Positions 32,148 through 40,726 of a stretch of 64,000 bases of DNA are shown here, one piece after another. Both the position numbers and the translations under genes were made by a program. A model generated the notes under the pieces. That model did not search any database. It had not been told where the DNA came from and saw only the letters and a list, made by a program, of their open reading frames with translations. Position 1 is the stretch's first letter. Each line of letters opens with the position of its first letter. Source of the stretch: Amycolatopsis alba DSM 44262 (GTDB taxonomy: Bacteria > Actinomycetota > Actinomycetes > Mycobacteriales > Pseudonocardiaceae); contig NZ_KB913032.1 in the NCBI RefSeq assembly GCF_000384215.1, positions 8,145,605 through 8,209,604 on the forward strand, given 5' to 3'.

Positions 32148-34814
32148 TCAGTGTCCGGGATGTCCGCTACGGATGATCTCCGGATCGGGCAGATCCCTCA
32201 GCTGACGGCGCGAGGTGATGCCGAGCTTCCGGAAGATGTTGCGCAGATGCGCGTCGACCGTGCGCGGGCTGAGGAACAGGCGCGCGGCCACCTCCTTCGA
32301 GGTAGCCCCGGTGGCGACCAGCCGGGCGATGTGCACTTCCTGCAGGGTGAGCTCGTCGCCACCGGAGCCGGAGCGGCCGCGGGCCACCTCGCCGGTGGCC
32401 CGCAGTTCGTCGGCGGCACGCCGGGCGAACGCCTCCATCCCCATGCCGGACAGCAGTTCGTGGGCGATGCGGAGGTGTTCGCGAGCGTCGCGCCGCCTGC
32501 CCTCGCGGCGCAGCCATTCCCCGTAGAGCAGGTGAGCCCTGGCCCGGTACGGGGCCACCGGGCTTCCGGCGAGCCGTTCGACGGCTTCCCGGTAGTCGGC
32601 TTCGGCGCCGGTGACCAGCCCTCGCGCGTACGCGGTGACGCCGAGACCCCACGCGGTCCCGCTGGGAGTGGTGCGCTCGGTCAGCGATTCCAGTGCCGCC
32701 GCGGCCGAATCGTGCTCGCCGCACCGGATCGCGGCCTCGATCAGTTCGGGCAGTGCGACCCCGGCGAGGAAGAGGTCACCGGGTTCGGTCGCCCGCCGTG
32801 CCGCGGCCAGCGCGGCCGGGTAGTCGGCCAAGCCGTTGTGCAGCACGGCCGAGGTCCAGTGGACGTTGGCGATCAGCTGGCCGCTGCCCAGGGCGGCCGC
32901 GGTGCTGGGCAAACCGGCCGCTTCCGCGCGCCGCCCGCGCATCGCGGTCAGATGCAGTCGCGGATACCGCAGCGACGGGACGCCGAGCGCGTCCGCGATG
33001 GCCTCTTCTTCGGCGATCGCGGACATCGCCTTGCCGAGGTCGCCGGTGAACACGGCGGCGACCGCCACCTGCGCGAGCGCGAGTCTGAGCGTGTGCGGAG
33101 AACCGGTTTCCCGCGCGGTCTCCAGCAACCCGTCGACGATCCCCGCGTGGGTTTCGATATCCCAGAGCTCGGCCGTGATCATCGTGGCCAGCGCGGGCCG
33201 TCCAGTCCACATCGAACGGTCCGCGAGTATTCGGCGCAGTACCGGGACGGCCGCCCGGTGGCCCTCGGTGGTCAGCAGGATCAGCGAGTCCAGGATGTCG
33301 GGGGACGAAGCCGCGGGCGGCGCCGAACGCGCCTCGTCCACCACGGTGTCCATCACCCCGCTCGCCCGTCCGACGACGAGGCTCACTTCCAGCGCGTCGA
33401 GGAAGCACTCGCGGGACCACGCCGGATCCGGACCGGCGAGGCGATGCGCCGCGCGGAGCATGAAATCCGTGCCGTCAGCGTCGGTGTGCCGGGCGAACGC
33501 GATCCGCCCGCGCAGCAGATCGACCTTCGCCAGGGTGAGTTCGTCCAGCGGGCCGGTCTCCACGGTGGTGAGCAGCCCGGCGGCCGCGTCGACGGCGCCG
33601 GTTTCGAGTTTCGCGAGCACCGCGCCGAGGGTGTGTTCGGTCCGCAGGCCGGCGTCCAGCGACAGTGCCGCCGCCCGCTCCAGAAAGGCCGCGGCCGCCG
33701 CGACGCCGCCGCGTGACTGGGCGCGCGAGGCGGAACGGGCCAGCTCCGCGGCGAGATCGTCGTCCGGTCCGGTGCCCGCCTGGGCGAGGTGCCAGACCCG
33801 CCGGTCCGGATCGGCGGCGGGATCGGTCACGTGCGCGAGGGCCCGATGGGCACGCCTGCGGTCCTCCGCCGGGGCGGTCAGATAGACGGCCGAGCGCGCG
33901 AGCGGATGACAGAACCGCACCCTGGTCGAGAAGTCGACCAGCCCGGACTCCTCCGCCACGACCGCACTCGCCGCGACACCCAGTTCCCGTGCGGCGGGCC
34001 ACAACAGGCCCGGATCACCGGTCGGGTCGGCGCTCGCGACGGTGAGCAGCAACCGGGCGCCGTCGGGCAGCCCGGCCAGCCTCGCCGCGAAACCGCGCTC
34101 GATCCGATTCGGCAACGAGGACGTGTCGGGGAGCGCGAACCCGCCCGACTTGGGCAGTTCGAGCAGTGCCAGCGGATTCCCGCGCGCTTCGGCGACGACA
34201 CGGTCGCGCACTCGCGGGTCGATCATGGAGACACCGTCCTCCAGCACCTTCCGCGCGTCGGCGTCGGTCAGCCCTTCGACCACCATGCCCGGCAGCCCGT
34301 CGAGCCCGCCACCCGGCGTGCGGACGGCGAAGATCATCGCGATCGGCTCCGAGGCGATCCTCCTGGCGAGGAACGCGAGCGCCCTCGACGAGGCGTCGTC
34401 CAGCCAGTGGGCGTCGTCGATCACGCACAACACCGGGCTTCTCCGCGACGCGCACGACAGCAGCTCCAGCGTCGCGAGACCGATCCGGAACAGGTCCGGT
34501 GTCCCGGTCACGAGACCGAACGCGACCTGGAGCGCCTCACGATGCCGCGCGGACAGTTCGCCGAGGTGCCCGAGCACCGGCACGCACAGCTGGTGCAGAG
34601 CCGCGAACGGGAGTTCGGTCTCGAACTCCGCTCCGGACGCCTCGACGACCAGGAAGCCCGACGCGTCCTGTTTCGCCTGGGCCAGCAAGGTGCTCTTGCC
34701 GATGCCCGGTTCGCCCTGGAGCACCAGCGCGCCTCCGCTGCCTTTCCCGGCGGCGGCGATCACCTCGCCGAGGGCGCTGATCTCACTGGTCCGGCCCACC
34801 GGCTGCGTCGGCAT
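32148..34814 (-). CDS. Large ATP-binding LuxR-family regulator (LAL/STAND type)
   Basis: 888 residues from the ATG at 34814. The N-terminus has Walker A (GEPGIGKSTLL) and Walker B-type VLCVIDDAHWLDDAS; the middle is helical repeats; the C-terminal 60 residues are a LuxR helix-turn-helix (LTLQEVHIARLVATGATSKE). LAL regulators are large activators, often for sugar use or antibiotic clusters. It is divergent from the MFS gene at 34877 with only 62 bp between, so that gene and its partner are likely targets. Confidence 0.92.
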   Translation of the reverse strand: MPTQPVGRTSEISALGEVIAAAGKGSGGALVLQGEPGIGKSTLLAQAKQDASGFLVVEASGAEFETELPFAALHQLCVPVLGHLGELSARHREALQVAFGLVTGTPDLFRIGLATLELLSCASRRSPVLCVIDDAHWLDDASSRALAFLARRIASEPIAMIFAVRTPGGGLDGLPGMVVEGLTDADARKVLEDGVSMIDPRVRDRVVAEARGNPLALLELPKSGGFALPDTSSLPNRIERGFAARLAGLPDGARLLLTVASADPTGDPGLLWPAARELGVAASAVVAEESGLVDFSTRVRFCHPLARSAVYLTAPAEDRRRAHRALAHVTDPAADPDRRVWHLAQAGTGPDDDLAAELARSASRAQSRGGVAAAAAFLERAAALSLDAGLRTEHTLGAVLAKLETGAVDAAAGLLTTVETGPLDELTLAKVDLLRGRIAFARHTDADGTDFMLRAAHRLAGPDPAWSRECFLDALEVSLVVGRASGVMDTVVDEARSAPPAASSPDILDSLILLTTEGHRAAVPVLRRILADRSMWTGRPALATMITAELWDIETHAGIVDGLLETARETGSPHTLRLALAQVAVAAVFTGDLGKAMSAIAEEEAIADALGVPSLRYPRLHLTAMRGRRAEAAGLPSTAAALGSGQLIANVHWTSAVLHNGLADYPAALAAARRATEPGDLFLAGVALPELIEAAIRCGEHDSAAAALESLTERTTPSGTAWGLGVTAYARGLVTGAEADYREAVERLAGSPVAPYRARAHLLYGEWLRREGRRRDAREHLRIAHELLSGMGMEAFARRAADELRATGEVARGRSGSGGDELTLQEVHIARLVATGATSKEVAARLFLSPRTVDAHLRNIFRKLGITSRRQLRDLPDPEIIRSGHPGH

Positions 34815-34876
34815 ACCACGAAGATAGGCGATTTTCGCCGACGCGAGCCGCCGGGTGCCGCTGCGAGGTTGGTGGC

Positions 34877-36049
34877 GTGACGAACCGAGCAGACGCCTTG
34901 ACGCCGACACGCCTGGCCCGTGGCACCGTGCTCGCCGCGGCGGCGCTGACCATCATGGCCGCGGCGATCATCGCGCCCAGTCTGCCCGCGATGCGGGAGG
35001 TCTTCGCCGATACGCCCGGCTCCGGGCTCCTCGTGCGGCTGGCGCTGACCGTGACCTCGCTCGCGATCGCGATCAGCGCGCCGCTGTCCGGGATCGTCGC
35101 CGACCGCGTCGGGCGCCGTCCGCTGCTCCTGGCCGGTCTCGTGCTCTACGCGATCACCGGCACGGCCGGCTTCCTCGCGGACGATCTCCATCTGCTGCTG
35201 GTCACCAGGGCCGGGCTCGGGCTCGCCGTCGGCGGGATCATGACCGCGGTCAGCACGCTGATCACGGACTGGTTCGAGGGACCCGGCCGGGCCTCCTTCC
35301 TCGGGCTTCAGCAGGCGTTCGCGAGCCTGGGCGGCGTCGTCTTCCTGCCGCTGGCCGGGCTGCTGGCCACGGTGAACTGGCGGGCACCGTTCTGGCTCTA
35401 CTCGGCCTCGGCGATCGTGGCCGTCTTCGCGATCATCTCCCTGCGTGAACCGCGGCGGAGCGCACCCACGGAGAGTGAGGACCGGCGGGCCCGGCTGCCC
35501 GGTCGCGTCCTCGGCGTGTACGTGCTGGCGCTGGTCGCGACGCTGGTCTTCTACATGGCACCGACGCAGTTGCCGTTCCTGCTCGAAGGTTTCGGCAGCG
35601 GCCCCGCCGTCATCGGCGCCGTGGTCGCCGGGAGCACGCTGACCAGCGTCGCCGGCGCGCTGGCCTTCCCTCGCCTGCGCCAACGCCTGAGCGCCACCGC
35701 GATCACCACCGTCAGCGTGGCGCTGATGGGCGCGGGCTGGCTGCTGATCGGTACGGCGGGCACCGTCGTCCAGGTCGTGGCCGGACTGCTCGTCGGAGGC
35801 TTCGGCGTCGGTTTCGTCGTCCCGAATCTCAACCTGCGCCTGGCCGAGTCCGCCCGTCCCGCGCAGCGCGGCCGCGTGCTCAGCGGCCTGGTCACCGGGA
35901 TCTTCCTCGGGCAGTTCCTGTCCCCGCTCGTCGTCCAGCCCCTCGTCCAGACCCTCGGCATCGGCGGCGCCTTCACCTGGACCGGCATCGCGATGGCGAC
36001 CGGGGCGGCACTCGCCGCTCTTCTCCCGAAACGAAAGGAAACACGATGA
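34877..36049 (+). CDS. MFS transporter, DHA1-like
   Basis: 390 residues with 12 membrane segments; SGIVADRVGRRPLLLAGLVLY is the loop after segment 2. The GTG at 34877 is the most likely start. The stop overlaps the start of the Dabb gene by 4 bp. It is probably an efflux or uptake carrier controlled by the divergent LuxR-family regulator. Substrate unknown. Confidence 0.87.
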   Translation: MTNRADALTPTRLARGTVLAAAALTIMAAAIIAPSLPAMREVFADTPGSGLLVRLALTVTSLAIAISAPLSGIVADRVGRRPLLLAGLVLYAITGTAGFLADDLHLLLVTRAGLGLAVGGIMTAVSTLITDWFEGPGRASFLGLQQAFASLGGVVFLPLAGLLATVNWRAPFWLYSASAIVAVFAIISLREPRRSAPTESEDRRARLPGRVLGVYVLALVATLVFYMAPTQLPFLLEGFGSGPAVIGAVVAGSTLTSVAGALAFPRLRQRLSATAITTVSVALMGAGWLLIGTAGTVVQVVAGLLVGGFGVGFVVPNLNLRLAESARPAQRGRVLSGLVTGIFLGQFLSPLVVQPLVQTLGIGGAFTWTGIAMATGAALAALLPKRKETR

Positions 36050-36462
36050 TCTACCACTGCAACCGGCTCACCCTGCGCCCCGAAGCCTCCCCGGAGCAGA
36101 TCGAGGAAGCCTTGGAAAGCCTCCGCAATCAGGGCCGGGTCATCCCTTCGGTGAAATCCTTCGTCGTCGGACGCGATTTCGGCGGGGAGTACGAATGGGG
36201 CGCCGTGTTCGCGCTCGAAGATCTCGACGGCTATTGGGAGTACCTCATCCACCCGGCGCACCGGAACACCGACCGGGTCGGGCTGCCGCTGGTCGACAAG
36301 TTCGCGTCCTACGACGTCACCGACGATCCCGACCCGGAGATGGCCGCGAAGATCGCCGCACTCCACCAGCGCCGCTACGACAACGACCCCGAACTGACCA
36401 AACTGGTCTCCGATCTCGGCGAGTACTCCGGCAGCGCCGCGCCCGGCAAGCACGGCTCCTGA
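36046..36462 (+). CDS. Dabb (stress-responsive A/B barrel) protein
   Basis: 138 residues; residues 1-95 form a ferredoxin-like dimeric alpha/beta barrel (MIYHCNRLTLRPEASPEQI, VVGRDFGGEYEWGAVFALED, YLIHPAHRNTDRVGLPLVDK). Dabb domains serve as small enzymes or ligand binders in aromatic and polyketide metabolism and stress. Overlap with the MFS gene suggests both act on the same compound. Confidence 0.87.
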   Translation: MIYHCNRLTLRPEASPEQIEEALESLRNQGRVIPSVKSFVVGRDFGGEYEWGAVFALEDLDGYWEYLIHPAHRNTDRVGLPLVDKFASYDVTDDPDPEMAAKIAALHQRRYDNDPELTKLVSDLGEYSGSAAPGKHGS

Positions 36463-36500
36463 CCTCGTCGCATCTCCTGGCACGGCATGCCAAGTTTGCT

Positions 36501-37508
36501 TCAGCCATCCGCGAGTGAGCCGCTGCCGTCGGGGCCGGTCACGATGACCCGGCTGCTCACGGCGGTCCCGAACGGGACGATCGTGACCTGCCACGTCTGC
36601 GGCGACCCGACGTCGATCGTGGTCGTCGCCCGCCGGACCAAGGGCGGGACACGATCGACGGCCAGGGCCCGGAGGTCGAAACGCGGTACCTGGGCGCCTG
36701 TCGGCGCGAAGACCACGGTCAGCCGCCGGTCCTCGACGACCACGGTGATCACCTGGGAGACGTCCGCGGCCTGCGCCAGCGAGTCGATCGCCCGGCGCAA
36801 CTCCCCCTCGCCCAGCAGTGACCTGTCGACGTTGACGGTCGCGGATCCCGACGAGGAGGTGGTCACGCTGGACTGGTCTTCCTCCGTTCGTTCGGGCGCT
36901 CCCGGCGCGAACAGTTCGGCGCGGAACAGGACCAGCACGAGCGCCGCGCCGAGCAGAAACCCGAGGACCGAGAGCGCACCGAACGCGCAGCCCTCCGGCG
37001 GATCCTGCACCAGGCTGGACTCCGGGGCGGATTCGATCTCCGCCTTGGCCACGCGCCGTTCCCATTCCGGGGACAGCCGCTCCGCGATCCGCGCCTTCCA
37101 CGGCCGGGACGGCGGGTACTGGACGACGAGGATGCCACCCGGCCGATAGTCCGGGAGGTCGACCAGGTTCACGCCGTGGGTGATCTTCACGCGGTGCGTC
37201 GCCGCGCCGTCGGGCGCGACGGTGAGCTCGAAAAGGACCGGGACGTCTCCCGTCTCGGTGCCGTTGGCCCGGAGACTCTCGATCTTCGCGAGCGCGACCA
37301 CCGGGGCGATCCTCGCCTCGCGAGCCCGCAGCGGCGCCCCGGCCAGGTAGAGCAGGATCCCGTAGACGAAGGGAAGTCCCACGCCGACGATGATCAGCGG
37401 GACGTACTCGATGATGATGCCCACCACGAAGGCGGACAGGGTAGTCCCGACGACGATCCCCGTCAGAAACCCGCGGGCGAGGGCAAGCGGTCCTGGGACA
37501 GCGGACAT
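36501..37508 (-). CDS. Membrane protein, partner of DUF3592-like protein
   Basis: 335 residues. Two hydrophobic segments lie near the N-terminus (about 12-60, GFLTGIVVGTTLSAFVVG and VPLIIVGVGLPFVYGI) and one near 185-210. Between them is a beta domain (VPVLFELTVAPDG ... GILVVQYPPSRPW) like a DUF3592 module. The C-terminal 110 residues are soluble. Function unknown. It lies 30 nt after the next gene on the same strand. Confidence 0.78.
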   Translation of the reverse strand: MSAVPGPLALARGFLTGIVVGTTLSAFVVGIIIEYVPLIIVGVGLPFVYGILLYLAGAPLRAREARIAPVVALAKIESLRANGTETGDVPVLFELTVAPDGAATHRVKITHGVNLVDLPDYRPGGILVVQYPPSRPWKARIAERLSPEWERRVAKAEIESAPESSLVQDPPEGCAFGALSVLGFLLGAALVLVLFRAELFAPGAPERTEEDQSSVTTSSSGSATVNVDRSLLGEGELRRAIDSLAQAADVSQVITVVVEDRRLTVVFAPTGAQVPRFDLRALAVDRVPPLVRRATTTIDVGSPQTWQVTIVPFGTAVSSRVIVTGPDGSGSLADG

Positions 37509-37538
37509 GAACGTATCTCCAGACTTTCGGGGCGGGGC

Positions 37539-38387
37539 TCAGTCCGCGGGCAGCCAGTCACCGAGGGTGGGATGGCGCCGCAGCGCCACGAAGATCTTCT
37601 TGTCGTCGCCGGGTGAAACCGGATCGAACAGCACCACGGCGGTCGCGATCGTGGTGTCCCTGGTGCGGCGGGTCACCCAGTGCCGGACGCCCGCGAGGTC
37701 CAGGAAGGACACCGTCACGTCCGCGCCCACGACACGGGTGCCCGACTCGTCCCCCGACAGGCGCACTTTCACTTCGACGATCGCGGCGGGCACCCGCCGC
37801 CCTTCCCGCAGCAGCCGGTCCCTGGTCCGGACCATCTCGGCGTACCGGCGCGAAACTCCGGCGGCGTACCACAGCACCAGCGACGTCAGGACGAACAGGA
37901 GCGCGGGCGCCCACCGGTCGGCGTAGTACAGCAGCCACGCCCAGAACCCCCACTTTTCGTCCCGGTGGAAGACGGGGTCGACCGCGGTGCCGACGGCGAG
38001 CGGCGGAAGCCACCCTCGCGACGAGTCCCAGACGCCGAGCGTACTGGCCGCCAAGACCAGCACGGCCGGGAACACCGGTCCCGACGGCCGTCCCTGGTAG
38101 CGCCGCGCGGCCGCCCCGGCGAGACTGCCCGCGGCGAGGGCCCCGAGTAAGCCGAAAGTTCCCCATACCGGCCCGTACGGCGGTTCGCCGTCGCCGCGGT
38201 CGTCGAAGACGCTGTCGATCGCCATGGTCCGGAGCTGCCCGAGGAGTTCGCCGAAGCCGTGTCCGGTGACGAAGCCGCAGGCCAGGGCGACCACCGAAGC
38301 CAAGATCGCGCCCACGAGCAGGCGGCGGTCTCCCCGCAGGCGTTCGACGCGGTCGTACCGGGCCCGCTCCGGGTCCACTGTGTTCAT
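37539..38387 (-). CDS. DUF3592-like membrane protein
   Basis: About 282 residues from the ATG at 38387, preceded by GGAGG with 8 nt spacing; a GTG at 38396 would add three residues. About four hydrophobic segments (LLVGAILASVVALACGFVTG near the start, TFGLLGALAAGSLAGAA, VFPAVLVLAASTLGV, APALLFVLTSLVLWYAAG) precede a C-terminal beta domain (RVPAAIVEVKVRLSG ... PVSPGDDKKIFVAL). It starts the second DUF3592-like operon, with the 22-bp repeat about 50 nt upstream. Confidence 0.8.
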   Translation of the reverse strand: MNTVDPERARYDRVERLRGDRRLLVGAILASVVALACGFVTGHGFGELLGQLRTMAIDSVFDDRGDGEPPYGPVWGTFGLLGALAAGSLAGAAARRYQGRPSGPVFPAVLVLAASTLGVWDSSRGWLPPLAVGTAVDPVFHRDEKWGFWAWLLYYADRWAPALLFVLTSLVLWYAAGVSRRYAEMVRTRDRLLREGRRVPAAIVEVKVRLSGDESGTRVVGADVTVSFLDLAGVRHWVTRRTRDTTIATAVVLFDPVSPGDDKKIFVALRRHPTLGDWLPAD

Positions 38388-38433
38388 GACGTTCACCTCC
38401 GTTCGGTCCGCACTCAGCTTTCGCCGTGCCCGG

Positions 38434-38455
38434 TGCTACCGAACCCAGGTTTTGC
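38434..38455. repeat. 22-bp exact repeat, copy 2
   Basis: Identical to 17989-18010 and in the same orientation relative to a DUF3592-like operon start. Here it lies in non-coding DNA between that operon and the divergent tetR gene. Confidence 0.8.
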
Positions 38456-38457
38456 TT

Positions 38458-38472
38458 CCTAATACAATTAGG
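38458..38472. promoter_or_regulatory. CCTAAT-N3-ATTAGG palindrome
   Basis: CCTAATACAATTAGG lies 35 bp upstream of the tetR start, flanked by TTTG and CAAA. It is the AT-richest spot nearby and fits a TetR operator that controls the tetR-SGNH operon, and possibly the divergent DUF3592-like operon. Confidence 0.5.
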
Positions 38473-38506
38473 CAAATCCAGAATGGACTATGCTAGCGTG
38501 GCAGGC

Positions 38507-39079
38507 ATGGCACGAGCGGGACTGACCACGGAGCGCGTGATCCTGGCGGGCGCGGAGATGGCCGACGAGATCGGCTTCGAACAGGTGACCCCGACAGAGC
38601 TCGCGAAACGGTGCGGCGTCAAAACGGCGAGCCTGTACTCACACGTGAAGAACGCCCACGAGCTGAAGACCGGGATCGCCCTGCTGGCCTTGGCGGAGCT
38701 CGCCGACCTGGCCGCGACCGCGGTGGCGGGCCTGGCAGGCAGGGACGCGCTGATCGCGTTGGCGAACGTCCACCGCGACTACGCCCTCGAACACCCCGGC
38801 AGATTCACCGCGGCGAGATTCCGGCTGGCGCCCGAGCAGGCCGCCACCAGCGCCGGCGTCCGGCACGCCGGGTTGATGCGCGCGATCCTGCGCGGTTACG
38901 ACCTGGCCGAGCCGCACCAGACGCACGCGGTACGGCTGCTGGGCAGCGTCTTCAGCGGCTTCGTCGGCCTGGAGGCCGCGGGCGGCTTCAGCCACAGCAC
39001 CCCCGGCTCGCAGGAGAGCTGGACCGAAATCCTCGACGCGCTGGACGTCCTGCTGCGCGCTTGGCCCCGAAGGAAATGA
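38507..39079 (+). CDS. TetR-family regulator
   Basis: 190 residues from the ATG at 38507. VTPTELAKRCGVKTASLYSHVKNAHELKTGI is the TetR helix-turn-helix, and the C-terminal ligand domain resembles the WHG-type TetR subgroup. The stop overlaps the start of the SGNH hydrolase gene (ATGA), so the regulator and enzyme are made together. Confidence 0.89.
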   Translation: MARAGLTTERVILAGAEMADEIGFEQVTPTELAKRCGVKTASLYSHVKNAHELKTGIALLALAELADLAATAVAGLAGRDALIALANVHRDYALEHPGRFTAARFRLAPEQAATSAGVRHAGLMRAILRGYDLAEPHQTHAVRLLGSVFSGFVGLEAAGGFSHSTPGSQESWTEILDALDVLLRAWPRRK

Positions 39080-40245
39080 CAGAGGAAATGTTCACGACCC
39101 CGATCACCGCCGCCCTCGTCCGCGGCGCCCTCGACCTCGAGTACACCGAACGCGGCGTACTCCCCCATCGGCTTCCCCCGCAGGCCAGGCAGCAGATCCC
39201 CGACGGGCAGCTGGCCATGACCGAAGCGCAGCCGTCCGGTGTGCGGCTGGTCTTCCGTACCGCGGCCACGATCGTCGAACTGGACGTCATCGCCACCAAA
39301 CGGGTTTACGTCGGCGTGCCCGCCAGGCCCGACGGCGTCTACGACCTGCTCGTCGACGGGCGGCTCGCAGGACAGGCGAGCGTGGACGACGGCGACACCC
39401 TCACCATCGACATGGCAGGCGGCACCGCCGAAGCCAAGCCCGGCCCTGTCCGCACCCTGCGCTTCACCGGCCTGCCGGATGACGAGAAGGACGTCGAGAT
39501 CTGGCTGCCGCACGACGAAACCACCCGGCTGGTCACCTTGCGCACCGATTCGACCGTCCACAGCGCACAGTCGAACGGGCGCAAGACCTGGCTGCACCAC
39601 GGCAGCTCCATCAGTCACGGCTCCAACGCGGCGACCCCGACCGGGACCTGGCCCGCCACGGCCGCGGCCCTCGCCGGAGTCGATCTGGTCAATCTGGGCT
39701 TCGGCGGCAGCGCACTGCTCGACCCGTTCACCGCCCGCGCCATGCGGGACACCGCCGCGGACCTGATCAGCGTCAAGATCGGCATCAACCTGGTCAACTC
39801 GGACGGGATGCGGCTGCGGGTGTTCGGCCCGGCCGTGCACGGTTTCCTCGACACCATCCGGGACGGGCATCCCACCACGCCGTTGCTGGTCGTCTCGCCG
39901 ATCCATTGCCCCATCCACGAACACACCCCTGGCCCGTGCGCGTTCGACCCGGACGGCCTGAGCGAAGGCAAGGTGAAGTTCATCGCCACCGGCGATCGGG
40001 CGGAGACCAAGGCGGGGAAGCTGACACTGACCACGATCCGCGGCGAACTCGCCCGCATCGTCAAGGAACGGAGCACGACCGATCCGAACCTGCACTACCT
40101 CGACGGCCTCGAACTCTACGGGGAGACGGACCACGTCGACCTGCCATTGCCCGACAACCTCCATCCGGACGCGGCCACGCACCGGCTCATGGGAGAGCGT
40201 TTCGCGCGGCTCGCTTTCGGCGATGGGGGTACGTGGGCCTCGTGA
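39076..40245 (+). CDS. SGNH/GDSL-family hydrolase
   Basis: 389 residues. The first 170 residues form a beta domain; the second half is the SGNH fold. Block I reads HHGSSISHG, with Ser in place of the usual Asp of GDS; block II Gly lies in NLGFGGSA, block III in KIGINLVNSDGM, and block V is DNLHPD with the catalytic Asp and His. It should be a cytoplasmic esterase or acetyl hydrolase. The ATG at 39076 overlaps tetR; an ATG at 39088 after GAGGAA is also possible. Confidence 0.85.
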   Translation: MTEEMFTTPITAALVRGALDLEYTERGVLPHRLPPQARQQIPDGQLAMTEAQPSGVRLVFRTAATIVELDVIATKRVYVGVPARPDGVYDLLVDGRLAGQASVDDGDTLTIDMAGGTAEAKPGPVRTLRFTGLPDDEKDVEIWLPHDETTRLVTLRTDSTVHSAQSNGRKTWLHHGSSISHGSNAATPTGTWPATAAALAGVDLVNLGFGGSALLDPFTARAMRDTAADLISVKIGINLVNSDGMRLRVFGPAVHGFLDTIRDGHPTTPLLVVSPIHCPIHEHTPGPCAFDPDGLSEGKVKFIATGDRAETKAGKLTLTTIRGELARIVKERSTTDPNLHYLDGLELYGETDHVDLPLPDNLHPDAATHRLMGERFARLAFGDGGTWAS

Positions 40246-40726
40246 GTGGCCAGGCTTGTTGGAGCGGACCTGACCTGCGTGAGGGCGGTGCTACTGGAGC
40301 GTTGAGCGTCCCCATTCCTGCGCCGTCGCGGGTCGTCCCCACGGCCGCGTTGCGAAAGCCACTTTCGCAACGCTGAAGGTTGCGAAAGTGGCTTTCGCAA
40401 CGCGCCTTCCCGCCGGACCGCGCCGGGTCCAGGGGGTCGTGAGCGGTAAGGATGGTCAGAACCCACGAGGCTAGGCCGGGGGTGTGAACGCGGCAGGGGC
40501 GAACTCCGTTTGCTGTGCGCGAATACGTCAGTAGGCCGAACGGCGGGGTACCTATCTTTCTTCCTGTCCAACGAAAGTCGGTATCCGTCACAGACGGGCA
40601 CGGATCACCATGATCGGCACCGGATCAATCGGTGCCGGGTCACCTTGGCCGTGCCCGGCGACCCCACTGTGTCCAGTGCGGCCACCCCTCGCGCTGGTTC
40701 CTTCCTCGCGAAAGTGAGTCACCGGT
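40246..40726. other. Intergenic region with long hairpin, shared 14-mer and small dyad
   Basis: About 480 bp without a supportable gene. It holds a 25-bp perfect hairpin (40347-40403), the 14-mer GGTACCTATCTTTC at 40547-40560 also found at 8737-8750, and a smaller dyad CGGCACCG-N7-CGGTGCCG at 40615-40637 upstream of the protease gene. Confidence 0.55.
40347..40403. repeat. 25-bp perfect inverted repeat
   Basis: Arms 40347-40371 and 40379-40403 are exact complements around a 7-nt loop. Each arm holds a shorter palindrome, TTGCGAAAG-CCA-CTTTCGCAA type. It may terminate the SGNH transcript but is 100 bp past its stop, and its nested design looks like a mobile or dispersed palindromic unit. Confidence 0.7.

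Noticed and set aside
31398..33716. Long frame opposite the EI24 and LuxR-family genes
   Set aside because: Runs across two real genes and their boundary with no domain.
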